Shown in pieces: positions 1-13,112 of a DNA stretch of 64,000 nucleotides. Origin of the DNA: Hofstenia miamia. Lineage: Eukaryota > Xenacoelomorpha > Acoela. A program made the translations under genes and the position numbers. Position 1 is the first letter of the stretch. Each line of letters starts with the position of its first letter. Location of the stretch: positions 1,422,238-1,486,237 of the forward strand of contig SCFE01000028.1 of assembly GCA_004352715.1 (NCBI GenBank), given 5' to 3'. The notes beneath the pieces are model-generated. The model saw only the letters and a program-made list of their open reading frames with translations, searched no databases and was not told the origin of the DNA.

Positions 1-2119
1 TATATTAGAAATGTACCATTCATAAATATTTCTAAAAGAGACTAAAGGAAAATCTATTAGTAGTTTAATACAAGTTAGGAACATCAAATGGCTAAACTTT
101 TAGCAAAACATATAACTACCGAATAATTATGTCTGCAAAAATATTGTTTTTATCAAGTTTATATTAAAGTTTTGTGGCTGGTTAGGTTATTTTTAAATTA
201 TTTATTTGAATAAATTTCTAAAAATATGCATCATGTGTTACAAATTTGTGCAAAGAGGAAAGAAAGAAAAGCTATTGAAATGTATTATTTTTTTATTTAA
301 TAGTTTGTTGTTGAAGATTTCCTCTTAGCTTTGAAGTACACTAAAGTATGGAATTTTTTCAGTGGAAAATTCGATATTTTTACAAAACATTAAAATCCTT
401 TCCTTCCCTAGTATTCAGATAATATTGAGATTATTCTATATAACTTTATTATATAAAGTTTTATGTGTTTTTTTATAGTTTAGTGTTTATTATAATTTCA
501 TCAGAATTGTGTAATATGCAAAAGAAATTTTATTAAATTCAGGTTTTAGTATAAAAAAGGATTTGTGAGGATAAAGAAAGAATATTCGATTTTACAATAA
601 TAGAGATCGAATGGGATTTGAGTAAAAATTTTTTTGAGTCAAATGACCCTAATATACAGCATGTCCCAAAGAATGTGTACACCTCTTAGTAATTGATGTA
701 AGTCAAAGCTGTTTTTTTTGCAGATTCGACCTAATGATCTTAACCTTAAACTACATCACCTCCGTTTTAAAGAACAAACCGCTTCACCACATTCACAGAG
801 AATTCTCTCCAAGCCTATTCACAAATTTAAAATCGCGAGATGTGGGCATGTCTATTGAGGAACAGGCTTTAATGCAATATTGAAAATGTTCAAGTATTCA
901 TAAGCTTTTAGCCCATGTAAACAACAAAGAATTTTGGATATTCATTGATGAGCAAAGATATTCCAAAACACTTTGAAGCGTACTGTGCGCAAATCTCATT
1001 TTCTTTAACAGGAGCTATGCAACAAGTATCTGCAAAAATTGGATTAAATTAGATTCTAACATTTGCAATGAACCAAATTTAATAACGTTTAAAGAACTAC
1101 TAAAGGGAAATTTACTCACAAACCAATTCATATTTGGATGTTTAAAAACGTTTGGCAAAATTAATAAACAACATTGAAAATTTAATTATTTTTTTATTAT
1201 ATTTATTATGTTGAATTTAATTATTTGTTGTAACTTTTGTTTATGTTATTGTGTAATGCTATATGCCTGTTATACCAGTATTATCATTTTATAAATTGTG
1301 TATATATCATAGCAAATAAACGCATTTCAAAGAAGGTAAAGTAGTTAAATAGTACGTTTACATTGATGGTTAATTGTAGATAGTTTGTAGTATTAAAAAT
1401 TAATTCATCGCAAGTCAGATGAACAAATTCTGGAATTTATAGTAGTCAATCTTTCAAGCAGGCCTGCATGTAAATTTTTTAAATTTTTAAAATTTGTAGT
1501 TTGAACATTTTTTCTGACAAAAATATTTTCTGCAATTAAACAAACGTCTCTAATACGAAATGAAAAGACAGAAAACATTCTCAAGATAAATGATGCATGC
1601 ATTTAGACTACTTCAAAAATATGTCTGCTTTGAAACATTTCTGCTAAGTGATAACAATTCAAGCATTTAAAAAATAGACATTAATATATTGTAGGCAAGT
1701 GGCGTACAATTCAATCATACTTTCCTTTACCTTTGTAGCTAGGCTCTGCACTTATTGTTGAAATGTAATATTTCATTGTTGCATATAGAAATTAAGGAGG
1801 TCTATTTAAGAAATTTAAATGCATTTTAACATTGATATTACAATTGTAATAATACCTGACCCAATTTTTAGAAAATTTTAATTTAGAATTGCGTAATCCA
1901 AGTCAAGTAAAATTGCACTGAAATCAATTGGAAAATATTCTTTTAAGAATAACTCCAATCCATTGATGATAGATTGTGTATTACACATCATTCACATTGT
2001 TTTATGTTAGTTAAATAGTACATTTATGACACTATTGATGAAGGCTTGTATTTTTCCTATAGAAATATATTTAAAATTATTAATAAATTATTGTTTTGTG
2101 AATACTACAGACCTATGTG
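1..2119. other. Intergenic AT-rich DNA, no gene seen
   Basis: No open frame resembles a known protein and no RNA gene is visible. The stretch holds one copy of a dispersed repeat near 326-430, which is listed separately. The block at 655-850 is somewhat richer in G+C than its surroundings and may be old repeat debris, but I found no matching terminal repeat for it. Confidence 0.6.
326..430 (+). repeat. Dispersed repeat family A, copy 1
   Basis: The core TGGAAAATTCGAT, then a T/A-rich spacer, a TCCTTTCC-like block and ATTCAGATAAT recur in the same order near 8855-8950 and 17005-17105, and in part near 18870-18930 and 23340-23420. The copies are diverged. No terminal repeats were found, so the class is unknown. 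Confidence 0.4.
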
Positions 2120-2420
2120 ATTTACTGATATCAGTTTCATAGGAATGGGACCTGGGACTAAATATTTCAAAAGGACTAGAACAAACAAGGAACTGGGACC
2201 AAAAATGAGGAATCGGAGCAACGAATTTCAGATTATTTTTCATAATTTTTCAATATTAACCAACATAGAAGCTATGCCTAAAATATTGAAAAATGGGAAC
2301 AGAAAATTTCATGGAACTGGTATGAGATGGACTGGGACGAAGTGGGACTGGCACAAGTTAAATTCTGATCGCTTAGAACTACACAATGAATATTCAAATT
2401 TTTGTCTTAAACCAACAAAA
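2120..2420 (+). repeat. Diverged repeat rich in GGGAC motifs
   Basis: The segment has repeated GGGACC/GGGACT words and a block (TAAATATTTCA) that recurs near 13313-13460 on plus and, more weakly, near 31484-31590 on minus. A 100-codon open frame crosses it, but its composition is repetitive and it looks non-coding. The class is unknown. Confidence 0.25.
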
Positions 2421-3147
2421 AACCTAAAAATTATACAAACGTATTAACTAACAATGCTTAATGTTAAGAAATGCAGTCAATAATTATTCAAATTGATGTA
2501 GCAAAATAGGCTTTTTTAACTTATTACGACAAGTATACAACTAAGAAAGCACAATTTATGTTCAGTTTGTATCTTTGACTTTAGACTGTTTTGCCTCAAT
2601 GAGAAAATATAATAATTTTATAACAGCATTGAATTTGTAATTTTGAATTAATCAAATTTAGAAACACTAAGCAATGATGTAATACACTATAAATACATTC
2701 AGCAGGTGTATGACGTCAAGCAAAATAATTTCAATATCTATTCACATGCTACATTGCATGGTGTGCTTCATGAGCTTCAAGAAATTACATTAATTGTTAA
2801 ACATGGTTTTTCAGGTTTTTCCACAAAAGCGGCATATTTTAATGGTTTTAGTTAGTTTCTGCATTTTTTCAAATTTTAGAATTAGTAGTTATTTTTAAGT
2901 AACTGAAGATGACCTGCTCCATAAATAAAAACCAGAGAAGAAAAGTAGTATGATTATATACAACATGGCTCGCTGGATTGTACACTGAGTAACAAAGAAT
3001 TACTATGGTATACATGTGTTTCTCTCTAGATTCCATTTCATAACTAAGAATATCAATTGAGTTAGAATACATTAGCTTTCTGCTAATATACGAATGTTGT
3101 GCTACAACTTCTTTCACATGTTTTCCATATCCTGTGTGTCTGTGTTC
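2421..3147. other. Intergenic, no gene seen
   Basis: AT-rich DNA with short chance frames only. No repeat boundary or RNA gene was recognised. Confidence 0.55.
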
Positions 3148-3520
3148 TCACCAGACTAGTTTGCAAGCCGAGCTTGCACCACATTGGCATTACAATGAAT
3201 CAAAAAGGAGCTTTGTTTAAAAATAGCAAATTTACTGTTCTGATTTTCTTATTGTTCTATTCTATGATCTACATTTAAGTAGGTCATGTCCTTTCAGTAT
3301 ACGTTTTTTGTGTTTCGCAATGTTTTATATTGACATGCTTATCAAATGACTTGAAGAAGTGTATAAAACTATTCTATGAAAGCAAGCTTTTGCAAGATGT
3401 TATAGAGCTTAAACGAGCCTCATTGACGAGTTGTGCCGAGCATAAAAGTTTTGGCTCGTTGACAAGTCTCCAGATTCACCAGCTGCGTAATACATTCTGC
3501 TCAAGTTATAGTTATATTTA
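3148..3520. repeat. CGAGCC-type repeat, possible MITE
   Basis: The ends carry AGCCGAGCTTG on the left and, inverted on the right, ACTTGTCAACGAGCC. The ACTTGTCAACG word and CGAGC words also occur in the repeat at 52373-52716, so the two are probably related. The inverted ends are poorly matched and no clean target duplication was found. A DNA-transposon origin is inference. Confidence 0.3.
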
Positions 3521-6500
3521 GATCAGTACCTATCTTTTTGCTTTGCTTTAATATAATTTCAATTATTTAGAATTGACATTACCAAAAAATATCAAGTGTC
3601 TTATAAATAAACTAAGATAATGAAAACCTCATAATTTAAAATATATTTTAAAATACATTATCCCATAATCTTGCTTAAAATTTATTAGGAATGTAATAAT
3701 AGAAATGTGATATAATAGTTTATTTCCTTGACAATGGATTTAAAGTTTCTAAAAAGGTATTTGCACCAGCAAATTCCATAATACTTATTTTCGACAAATT
3801 CTTTTTATATGTTAATCAGATTTTAATGAGTATTAGACGTGATTCATAGTATTAGTAGACAAAAAAGTCATGAAAGGTTGCAAAACAAAGCTGAGCAAAA
3901 ACAACAGCAAATCAGGCAACTAATCACAATATTCATCCGTTTAGCTGCTGTCTCGATATTCAATATTTTTTTATCGAGTGCCACTAGTTTCAATCGAATG
4001 GATTAGCAAAGACACGAACTTGATTTGTGTGAAGAATGTGTGTACAGTTGATTTGAAAAAAATTTCAATAAATAATTTTGCTTGAGTAACTCATTTTTGT
4101 TAGCATTATATAATGCAACGTAATGCACGAGACAAAATAACTAAAGGGGATGAGTAGCAACATTTTGATACATATAGGAAAGATGGCTTGCTAAATCTAT
4201 GCTAATATATCATATAAATTTAAGAATTTGCATAAAATAAAATATATAAATAAATAATTCAAGGTTGACTAATTTTGCAATAAACTGAAAGTCTAGTGTA
4301 TTTTTATATGTCAAAAATTATTTAGCTATCAGATATTTTTGGAGAAATCTCATCCTCGGTTTTCAACTCATCAATTTAAAATAATATGTTATTGGCAATT
4401 TCAACTTAATAGTAATTGACAGATACTTCAGAAATGCGTGTATCTGTCAAGAAGGGATAGAAAGACATTTCAAACATTAAAATTTGCTTTTTGGAGTTTA
4501 GTCTTCCACTTCCTGTTGCGAGAATTTCTACACGCACTGTTTTCTGAATTAATGATATATGGGAACTACCAAACAAATTACTTATAGTTTATTGGCAAAA
4601 ATGTAGCATGAAAAGTTTCCAACCAGCAGTTCTGTGCAAATATATCTAATCCATGCAGTTGAAAATCTTTATTGAATTTTGCATTTAGCATTATTTCTAT
4701 TTTAGTATTCGATATTCCTATAAAATGCCATGCAAAAAATATCAGTGTGTTAAAATCTATCAAAAATTATGTACTGCAAGTTTTAAAATAATCTACATAG
4801 GTGCAATTAGGTTTTTGAATGGTGCACAAAATTCATTGATATATTCGAATTTTATTTTGTAAATATCTAGAATATAATTCAATTTTTAAATTATTCAAGA
4901 TATTAACTCCCCATCTGTGTTAAGCACCCTGTTGCTCTTATATGATCGATGTACAAAATTAATAAAGATAGTTAGAAAGCCTAGATTCACATAATGGCAA
5001 CTCACATCAACGGTTGATGCACTCTATCGAGGTTCAACTCGGAGACGATTCTCAATTTTGTATCAATTGATAGAGATACTGCTTTGGGTCAGGAAATTCT
5101 TACTTTTTTCATTTTAGGATGGACATCTGTGGCACTACAGTGCTACAGAGATCTATGATTTCAACAATTAATCATTATAAATGAAAATAAATAAGCACCT
5201 AATATCGGCTTATTCGTGTAATAATATATGCTACAATTAAACAACGGCATTAATAGTACTTGGTAAACACTAACAAAATTGAGTATATTTTAAGAGGATG
5301 CGCACCGCAGGTCTTTTTCTCGTACCAATTTTGGTATATATATTAGGGTATTTATTTTGTGTCCAAAATTCAAATCCGATGAAAGCGCTTTTGTTGTTTA
5401 AGGCTTGGTGCAAGAATGCTTAGATTAAGAAATTTAGGGTTTCCCTCTCTCATAAGTGGGCGGCGTTTTTGTTGCTACTAATGTTCATTAAAATGCTACT
5501 AATGCAGCACAGATATGAAAGATATAAGAATTACATAATTTTTCTGCAAATTTTTTTGAAATATATTTTTTTGATTTGCTTCTAATAGCATCATGCCTAA
5601 AAAAATTCATGTGCTAATAAACCGACATAAAAGTCATATTCTTTGACTCAAAAATGGAAGGTGTGTGGATCTACTGTTATGCTATTTCAATAATCAAATA
5701 AAGAATATAATGATAATGAGAAAATTTAAAGAAATAATTTAGAACAGAAGCCATATTTAGAAATGTGTGTCCAAAGGGACAGCCTATATATTTGCAACAA
5801 ATATAATCAAAGAGATCCATTGAAAAGAAACCATTCAGGAAATGATTAAAATAAATAAGTATTACTTTTAAATTGCATATAGTATAATAAAGATATTCTC
5901 TGAAAACGTGAACATATAAAACTACTTTAAATAATTAAAGAAATAGGAACGTGATAGTTAAGTTGCGCACTTAGACTGTTCATAAAATTGTTTACTTTGA
6001 TTTCAAATTATTGTATAGTAAGCATAATTTAAAATTACTTTGAATTTCAATTTTTGAAGAACAGATCAAACTTCGAGTAAAACACTTTTAAAATTAAATT
6101 TTCCTGAATTATTAATAGCCTTCTATTGAAAAATTTCCACTTAAGTTTAAATTAGAGTTGAGAGACTAAATTCTTTGTTTCATCACTGGATCGTTTATGA
6201 TTTCTAAGTTTAAAGCCAACTCCACACTTTGATTTTTTATAATAAAGGTAAGTAGTAATTACTCTGCTTATAACAATCTGCTTGGATATTGCTACTGATT
6301 CAAGGTTGAAGAAACACTTGACTTAAAAATGCAGACATCGAATTCATAAGTCAAATTATATTAAAAAATTTTATACACAGAGAATGCGACCTCTTAAACT
6401 CTAAATCCGCGAACTATAATTCCATAACTGCCAAGAGAAAAGAAATCTATTCATTAAACTAGTGAGTCCATAATGATTTTGATGTGAGGAAAATAGCTGA

Positions 6501-7021
6501 ATGCTTGTAACACTATTCTTCAATGTATCTGCTTCTAGCAAATATTAAGTTTCGTGAGGTTTTACTGCACTATACTGCTGCTTAGTTCTTTAGCTTAAAG
6601 CCATATCAAATAACTGTGAAAATATGGTGAAAAAAATTCTTCAATAATATTAAAAAAGTTAAAAATATAAATGTTATTATTGAGGTGTTTATCAATGTCA
6701 CTTCACTCTTCAGTGATTTACACGTTACAAACACACATTAATAGATTAATTAACAAAATTTTATCTATGTACTAACTACCTCTTAGCTTAAGGTTGATAT
6801 TGTTTAAATGTCAAATGAATAGGTTTATCTTACTTAAAACATTTCATAAATTCATTCAGTAGACGAAATTGTGGAAATTTTAAATAAAATTCAACTAAAA
6901 ACTTGCCTGAATTTTTAGCGGGACTCCAGCACCAAGCTTAGTTGAACTCAATATTAAAATTTTATATAGGTATACATTTTACGTTATAATAAAATTTATA
7001 TAATGCTTTGTTGTATGGTAA

Positions 7022-7030
<9 letters not shown>
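3521..7030. other. Intergenic AT-rich DNA, no gene seen
   Basis: No recognisable coding region. A less AT-rich block at 5281-5480 (GCGCACCGCAGG through GTGGGCGGCG) stands out and shares short words with 17175-17215, suggesting repeat debris, but it has no detectable ends. Confidence 0.55.

Positions 7031-7059
<29 letters not shown>
7031..7059. repeat. (TA)n microsatellite
   Basis: Perfect TA dinucleotide run. It creates false Tyr/Ile-rich open frames on both strands. Confidence 0.9.
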
Positions 7060-7063
<4 letters not shown>

Positions 7064-8409
7064 TATTAGTGATGTGCGGGTACTGGCGGCTATGGGTACG
7101 CTTTTCATTCTATATAATGTGTATCTTAACTCTAACCAACCCATGCAATTTCACAATTTGTGATGGTCTCTAAAAATATTATTTACACGCTTAAAACTTA
7201 CAAAATAAGAAAGATATTTGGATCTGAGTCTCATCCTCTTACATTTGCATTTTTAACTCACACCCGATCAATTAGGGGATCTATTTGCAGAAAACAAAGT
7301 TGTTGAAGCTCGGTTTGCTTCCATGGCTATGAGAAGAATTTGAAGTCTATTCCAAATATTTGATCTTCCTTTGAAAAATATTTTTTGTACTTCAAACACA
7401 TGAATAATCTTTTATCTCACATTTTTGCGCACTTATAGATAGATGTATCATTAATCGAGTAGTTCCAAATTTTTTAATAGATTTAAACAAAATTATTTGA
7501 AGATGTGGACAAACAAACGACTGTATCTTTATTATATATATATATATAAAATTTCGCTATGTGAATAAGAAATTTATTATTAATATTTCTAGCTACTCAT
7601 TGCTGTTGTAAAGTAACAGAAAAGTTTCAAGTTTCTTATAGGACTTGTATAAACATACAAATTACACAAATGCAAATACCAGTTGTACATAATGTAGCGG
7701 CGATGGGGGTATATTTCGTCCGATATAAAAGTTAGTTTTAGTAGTTTAGTGTTTAGTTCTGTTTAACTTGTTTTTTGTATACTATTACTTAACCGAATTT
7801 TCTATATAATATCACGAGTGTGTTACTTAATTAGATCTAATGTTCGATGAAATCAAAATTTAAAAAATGCTAAGCTAAGGGAGTTGTAGTTTCCTACTTT
7901 TTTATCATTAAGGCGTTTTAAGAATTTAGTAACATTGATTTTCTTAACCTCTGCTTTCTGAAAACATAAAAAACGATGGGGATAGAACGGCGTCGCAGGG
8001 CTGAGAGAGGCACCAAGAACATGAAATCTCAAGGAACTGGAGATGAAAAACTAAGCACGGCACGGGACGAGCACGGGTCCGGAAACAAAAAATGTGAGAT
8101 CAGTAGATATTCGCATTTGATCTGCAGTATGAAATATCAGTTTTGGAAGTGAAAAAAAATCATTTTCACAAATTTCAATGAAAATATTTCCCTCCAGACA
8201 CAGAAGATTTATATGCTTTGCTGCAGTTGCCTTTATCAAGGTTTTTGACATGCAAAAGTGGGCATTCATTGCAAAATTGAAAGTAAAATTCTATAATACC
8301 CTGGTAAATACTAATATAAATGCAGAAGAAATTTGTTAATTGGTTATCAGCTAGAGCTAGCAGTTGCCATTAAAGAAATGAATACTGATATACATAGATG
8401 CATCAATAT

Positions 8410-8410
<1 letters not shown>
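7060..8410. other. Intergenic, no gene seen
   Basis: Contains GTGATGTGCGGGTAC at 7070 and a G+C-richer block at 7975-8095 with scattered GGGAC and ACGGG words. These resemble decayed DNA-transposon ends, but no inverted partner was found. Confidence 0.5.

Positions 8411-8444
<34 letters not shown>
8411..8444. repeat. (TA)n microsatellite
   Basis: Uninterrupted TA run. Confidence 0.9.
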
Positions 8445-8446
<2 letters not shown>

Positions 8447-9318
8447 GCATAGCATAGAATTTTGAGAAATAGCTCGAAATTTCAGTGCTTAAACTTATAA
8501 AAGGAATTGATTAAAATTTGTTAAAATATAGTGTGATAGGCTGTTCCTTTATGCACAAGAAAAGTAAGTTTTCATGCGCTAAGGGATATTTATCATCATT
8601 AAATATTTGCACAATTATATTTTATAAAACACTTGCTGCATGTCCACAAAAGTGAAAGCTTATTATTTGAAGTAAACTTTATTGTGCAAAAATTAAAATA
8701 TAGCACAGCAATAGATTGACTTTCTTAACACCAAGTATCCCATTATGCCTTTATAAAGTCACAAACCGTTTTTTCACATTCTCATACAATTTAGTCACAC
8801 TTATGGATAGGTGTTCATTTCTGTTATGGTGAAAGTTTGTCATAAAAGTTATTCGTGAGTTTAAAGTACATTAAATATTAACATTTTTTTAAATGGAAAA
8901 TTGCGTTTTTTGTAAAAACGTTCACATTCTTTCCAAACCTAAAGCCCATGGCATCAAAAACTAACTTTAACTAATTGGCGTTTTATCAAAGTGTTACCCA
9001 TGTACGGTCCACGGTGTACAAAGTAGTCACAGATCTTCCATTCGTATGCACGAATCAGGGTGAAAGTGATTTTTTCAGATTTGAGATCTTTGGTATTTAC
9101 TGAGCTATTAGTGATATTTTTATAGAAGCAATCACAAATTGTAAAAAAATGCCGGGTTGGTTAAGGCTAAAACAACTTACACAGTTACGACTTTCCTCGT
9201 TTGTGGAAATGATGGCATCATTAAAAAATACAGACTACCTGGACCAACCTGTAGATCTTAAAATATTAAAACTTCTTAGTATTATATAATTTTTCATTTA
9301 ATGAGTAATAAATTTACT
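8445..9318. other. Intergenic with dispersed repeat
   Basis: No gene seen. It contains copy 2 of repeat family A at about 8800-8960. Confidence 0.55.
8800..8960 (+). repeat. Dispersed repeat family A, copy 2
   Basis: Shares TTTGTCATAA, a tract around TGGAAAATT, a run of T then GTAAAAAC, and TTCTTTCC with the copies near 326, 17005 and 18870. GCCCATGG follows, as it does after the copy at 17005. Confidence 0.4.
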
Positions 9319-9326
9319 GCTAAGAG

Positions 9327-9757
9327 CAGTGACTAAGGAAAAGAAGGGGCTGGGAGTGCTGGAGCTCCAATAATTATCACAGAAGTGAGCAGGGGAACAC
9401 TTATTTTTGCATTAAATTTTCCAAAATTTAAGGTTTGTATAGAAACATATATTATTGTAATGTTCTCCCTACATGACTTACTCAAATATATTATTTTAAT
9501 AATTAAAATAAGTTGAATTTTTACTTAAGTTCTTAAATATAAAGTTGGTTATCTTAACTACATATAGTTGAAGAATACAAAAACTTTTATTTTCTTTGAA
9601 GGAAATCTATGAATATTGGTTAAACTGATAAGCAGAAGTCAACAGTTATAATGATTCTATATGCTCTTGGTTCTCTATGTCGCATCTAATGACACAATAA
9701 CTGTCTGGAAGTATATCAGTTAAGTTCCCTAATAATACTATTGTTTTTTAGCCCCTG
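9327..9757. mobile_element. Non-autonomous hAT-like element (MITE), 431 bp
   Basis: The left end CAGTGACTAA and the inverted right end CAGGGGCTAA match at 8 of 10 positions and have the CAG...CTG form of hAT ends. The flanking 8-mers are GCTAAGAG (9319-9326) and GCTAAAGA (9758-9765), which agree over the first five bases, so the target duplication is diverged. No coding capacity is visible inside. The assignment rests on end shape and duplication length and is less secure than the other hAT-like elements here. Confidence 0.45.
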
Positions 9758-9765
9758 GCTAAAGA

Positions 9766-10500
9766 TCAATTTCATACAATATAGCCCGCCAATTTTTAAA
9801 TTTGGAAATTTACAGGGCGAATATAAATTACAAAATTCAGATAATTTTCAAACAAGAAAGTAGAGTTATAGTACTTGATTATAATTAATAACTGAGAACA
9901 TTTTGATATTAGTAACACATTTTCTAAATGTTCTTGAGCATTTGAATATAATGTTATTCAAAAAAACAACAATTGCTGACCCTATTAACAGCTATTAATA
10001 GAACAAAATTCGTGTGAACTTGTAATGGCTTATGTAATGTGTTTGGATGAGCTATAAAAAATTCTTAATTTAAAACTGTCACTAAGCCTTTATATTAGCA
10101 TTAATGATGCATATGTATCATAGATTACAATGCATAGTAAACAATACAATTTGCTGTCACTAAAAAGTGACAAATGTTAAACAATGAGAAGAAAAATGCA
10201 CTTTTATTCTCTAAATTTTTTTGCATTGAAATTCTTTCTGTACTTCTTTGTTATGCGCTCTCATATTAGATATGATCTCTTATACATGTACAAAAATGGA
10301 TTTTAAGTATTTGCTACCAGATCTATTCAAAAGTTCACAAATTGTAGCTAACTAAAAACTTCAGTACTTAATAGCAAATCAGATTTGCGTGTTAAAGCAG
10401 CTAAAAATGGTTAAGCTAAAACAATAAACAGATGTGTGACTATTTAGCGTGCTACAGTTTTTTGCAAATCACAGTAAGGAATTTAAAAAAAACTACAAAA
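9766..10500. other. Intergenic, no gene seen
   Basis: Ordinary AT-rich sequence with only short chance frames. Confidence 0.55.
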
Positions 10501-11679
10501 ATGCTTTTTTAATGGAATGCGTCTTGCTTTAAACTTTTTTTTTTATTTTAAGAAACATGAAAAACCCGTGAAAAACGTGCAAAATTTCCGCCCAGATCAA
10601 AAAAAAAAGTGTTTTATATATGAAAAAAAAGGGTAGTGCAAATATAAAATTTGTCACACACTACTAAACACTTTGATTCCTGCACAAATATTGTGGCTTC
10701 ACTTAGTGAAATTGAAAACAATGCACTGTACTATATTTGAGACTATGTATCCAAAAAAGAGGATCTGGAGTGTGCAGACTCAAAATCAAACGTGGAACTC
10801 CCCTTTTTTTTTTTACACCCGGTTTTAAAATTTTACCCCTGCTATTTAAGGAAAACACATTTTATGCGCTAAAAAAATTTATTTTGTTTTTTTAATTTTT
10901 TAAAATGTGTCATTTTTTTTTTTTTTTTCATTTTTTTTTAAACGATTTTCCCAATTTATCCCTTAAGGGGTTTTTTTTTAAAAAAAAGATGACATTTAAA
11001 ATTTTTAAAAGAGTGTAAAATAGCCCCACAAAAAAAAAAAAACTTTTTAATTTAACTATGTAGTTTTTGATATGTATTAATGTCAATATCATTGTTTATA
11101 AGTTCTTTATAATTTTTTGAATGAAAGTAAGATATCAATTTATTTTTAATATAATTTTTCAAGTTTTATTTTATGACAAATTGCCGATATTAAGAACATT
11201 AATGTTGTAAACTTTTCAGCCTGTTCATTTTTTCTCATGATTTAAGAATTTCCCCCCCGGGTTTTCAGTCTGTGTTTTTGTCATTTAAAATACAGGGGGC
11301 CCCCCAAAATTTGTAAAAAAAAAAATTTAAAACAAAAAAAGGGTATATTTTTTAAAAAAAAAAATTTCCCTTTTATTTAAACAAATTTTACCCCCCCTCA
11401 AACCCGTTATGGAAGGGCGAAAACCCCCTATTTTCTTATATTTTTCCCCGCTCCCCCCCGTACGCAAAAAAAGCGTCGTCTGGGCAGCCAAACTTGTGGC
11501 CCCCAAATTTTTTTTTTCACACCCCAAAAAAAAAAAAACAGCCCGGGAAAAATCCCGGGAAAAAAAGCCATGTGGGAAAAGTCGAAAACCCCTTTCAAAA
11601 AAAAAAACTGGGGGGACGGGGGCTGAAAACGCTGGGGGGTTTTCATGGGGGGGGGGGGGGGGTTTTAAAAACCCATGAA
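10501..11679. other. Low-quality sequence with inflated homopolymers
   Basis: Runs of A, T, C and G far longer than in the rest of the window appear from about 10530, pause at about 11040-11215, and worsen up to the N gap (poly-C at 11394 and 11453, a G run at 11646-11662). Such a pattern suggests unreliable base calls near a contig end. Reading frames in this part cannot be trusted, and the part from 11461 to 11679 hides the end of a mariner transposase. Confidence 0.75.
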
Positions 11680-12121
11680 NNNNNNNNNNNNNNNNNNNNN
11701 NNNNNNNNNNNNNNNNNNNNNNNNNNNNNNNNNNNNNNNNNNNNNNNNNNNNNNNNNNNNNNNNNNNNNNNNNNNNNNNNNNNNNNNNNNNNNNNNNNNN
11801 NNNNNNNNNNNNNNNNNNNNNNNNNNNNNNNNNNNNNNNNNNNNNNNNNNNNNNNNNNNNNNNNNNNNNNNNNNNNNNNNNNNNNNNNNNNNNNNNNNNN
11901 NNNNNNNNNNNNNNNNNNNNNNNNNNNNNNNNNNNNNNNNNNNNNNNNNNNNNTTGCAAAGATTCATTCCTACTTCGGAACCGCGCAAACCACGACCTGA
12001 CTGTTTCATAAGAAATTGTAATGTCTGGATATGCAGCATGCAAACGGTCATGACATTGCCTTGCCGACAATTTGCTGCGAAAGTCGTAGTTGATAAGAAG
12101 ACGCAGTTGTTGCTTTTCCAT
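11461..12121 (-). pseudogene. Mariner-family transposase, gapped
   Basis: The gene reads leftwards from the ATG at 12121. The first 56 residues form an intact helix-turn-helix N-terminus of mariner type (MEKQQLRLLINYDF... then YETVRSWFARFRSRNESLQ), which in the family binds the terminal repeats. The frame enters a 274-base N gap (11680-11953). On the far side, despite homopolymer errors, one minus frame reads PHMAFFPGIFPGLFFFFWG near 11510-11580. Its spacing matches the family's C-terminal block with the last catalytic Asp (YSPDLAP, then a CDFFLFG-like stretch). The gap hides the first catalytic Asp. Family known: cut-and-paste DNA transposition. The C-terminal match is inference. Terminal repeats were not found. 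Confidence 0.7.
11680..11953. other. Assembly gap (274 N)
   Basis: Unknown bases inside the mariner transposase gene. Confidence 0.99.
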
Positions 12122-12289
12122 AAAACGAGAAACAACACGTAACTATGATTTTTGTTTTTGACGTCACCACGCTTATATATGCCTGCAGCCAAAAAAAGAT
12201 AGTCCGTCATTCTATTCATTAACGCTCTAACTGTTGTCATGTCTTAAATGTTTTGTGTTGTGCTGTGTGTTAATAGTATGCAATAATAC

Positions 12290-13073
12290 AGAGAACCTTC
12301 GGGACTACCTGTATGTGTTCCGTTCATTGAACGTTGCAGCATGCTCAGATTTTGTATATTCAATATCACACAAGACTGAAAAATCACGATTATGTATACA
12401 AGGTCATGACATTTCTTTTGAAAATGAAGTCAATGATCTTGGAATTATTGTATCACCAAGTTTTTGTTGGTCATTCTATGTTAATAACAGGATAAAAAGT
12501 GCAGTTACACAACCTACCCAAATGGACACATCCCTCTACAAAGATTAAGCTATACAAACATATTATAATTCCGAGTTTAATTTATGATTCGCAATGCTGA
12601 TATGCAAGTTCCACACTGATTGAAAAGCTTGAACGGTTTCAAAAAAATGTATTGCTTGGGTTTCATCAATAAGTTATATTCCAGACTTAATCAAATATAA
12701 CTTGCGCCCAAATTTGCTGAAGCTACAATTAAGAGACGTGTATGTTTTAATTGATATTATACATGGAACGCTAAATTTGCAAATAATTAATTACATTTGG
12801 ATTGAATATTCCCATAAATCTAATATCCCATTACTAAAAGTAAGACAAACTAAGAAGTTCTGGTACTACAACAGAATATCTCGTATTAGCAATTTTATAA
12901 TACTGAAATTCCAAATCAACTTATTTAAAGACAATATAACTGTAAAAAAATTGTTGATATTTTCACACATTTTTTTCTTCAAAACTCACTACAAATCACA
13001 AGGCTGCTGCAAAAGATTTTTAATTTGTTTTTGTACATATTGTAGAACCTATTGTAATTTTAATAAAACTTAG
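12290..13073 (+). pseudogene. LINE reverse transcriptase 3' fragment
   Basis: Broken plus-strand frames match the region downstream of the YADD motif in non-LTR reverse transcriptases. They read GHDISFENEVNDLGIIVS (the strand-turn block, usually K-Y-L-G-I), then KIKLYKHIIIPSLIYDS and LIEKLERFQKNVLLG. A last frame carries LKLQLRDVYVLIDIIHGT and a Phe/Lys-rich end stopping at 13073. Several stops and frame changes lie between these pieces. The palm and endonuclease are missing, so this is a 5'-truncated, decayed copy of CR1/Jockey-like type. A tetranucleotide tail follows at 13089, as is usual for some LINE ends. Confidence 0.7.
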
Positions 13074-13088
13074 CATGTAGTAAAGTTT

Positions 13089-13112
13089 ATAGATAGATAG
13101 ATAAATAGATAG
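13089..13112. repeat. (GATA)n-like tail of LINE
   Basis: Short imperfect AGAT/AAAT run directly after the LINE coding remnant, probably its 3' tail. Confidence 0.6.

Noticed and set aside
2145-2447. 100-codon open frame as a gene
   Set aside because: It lies in a GGGAC-rich repeat, has no protein motif, and its related repeats at 13.3 and 31.5 kb are not open.
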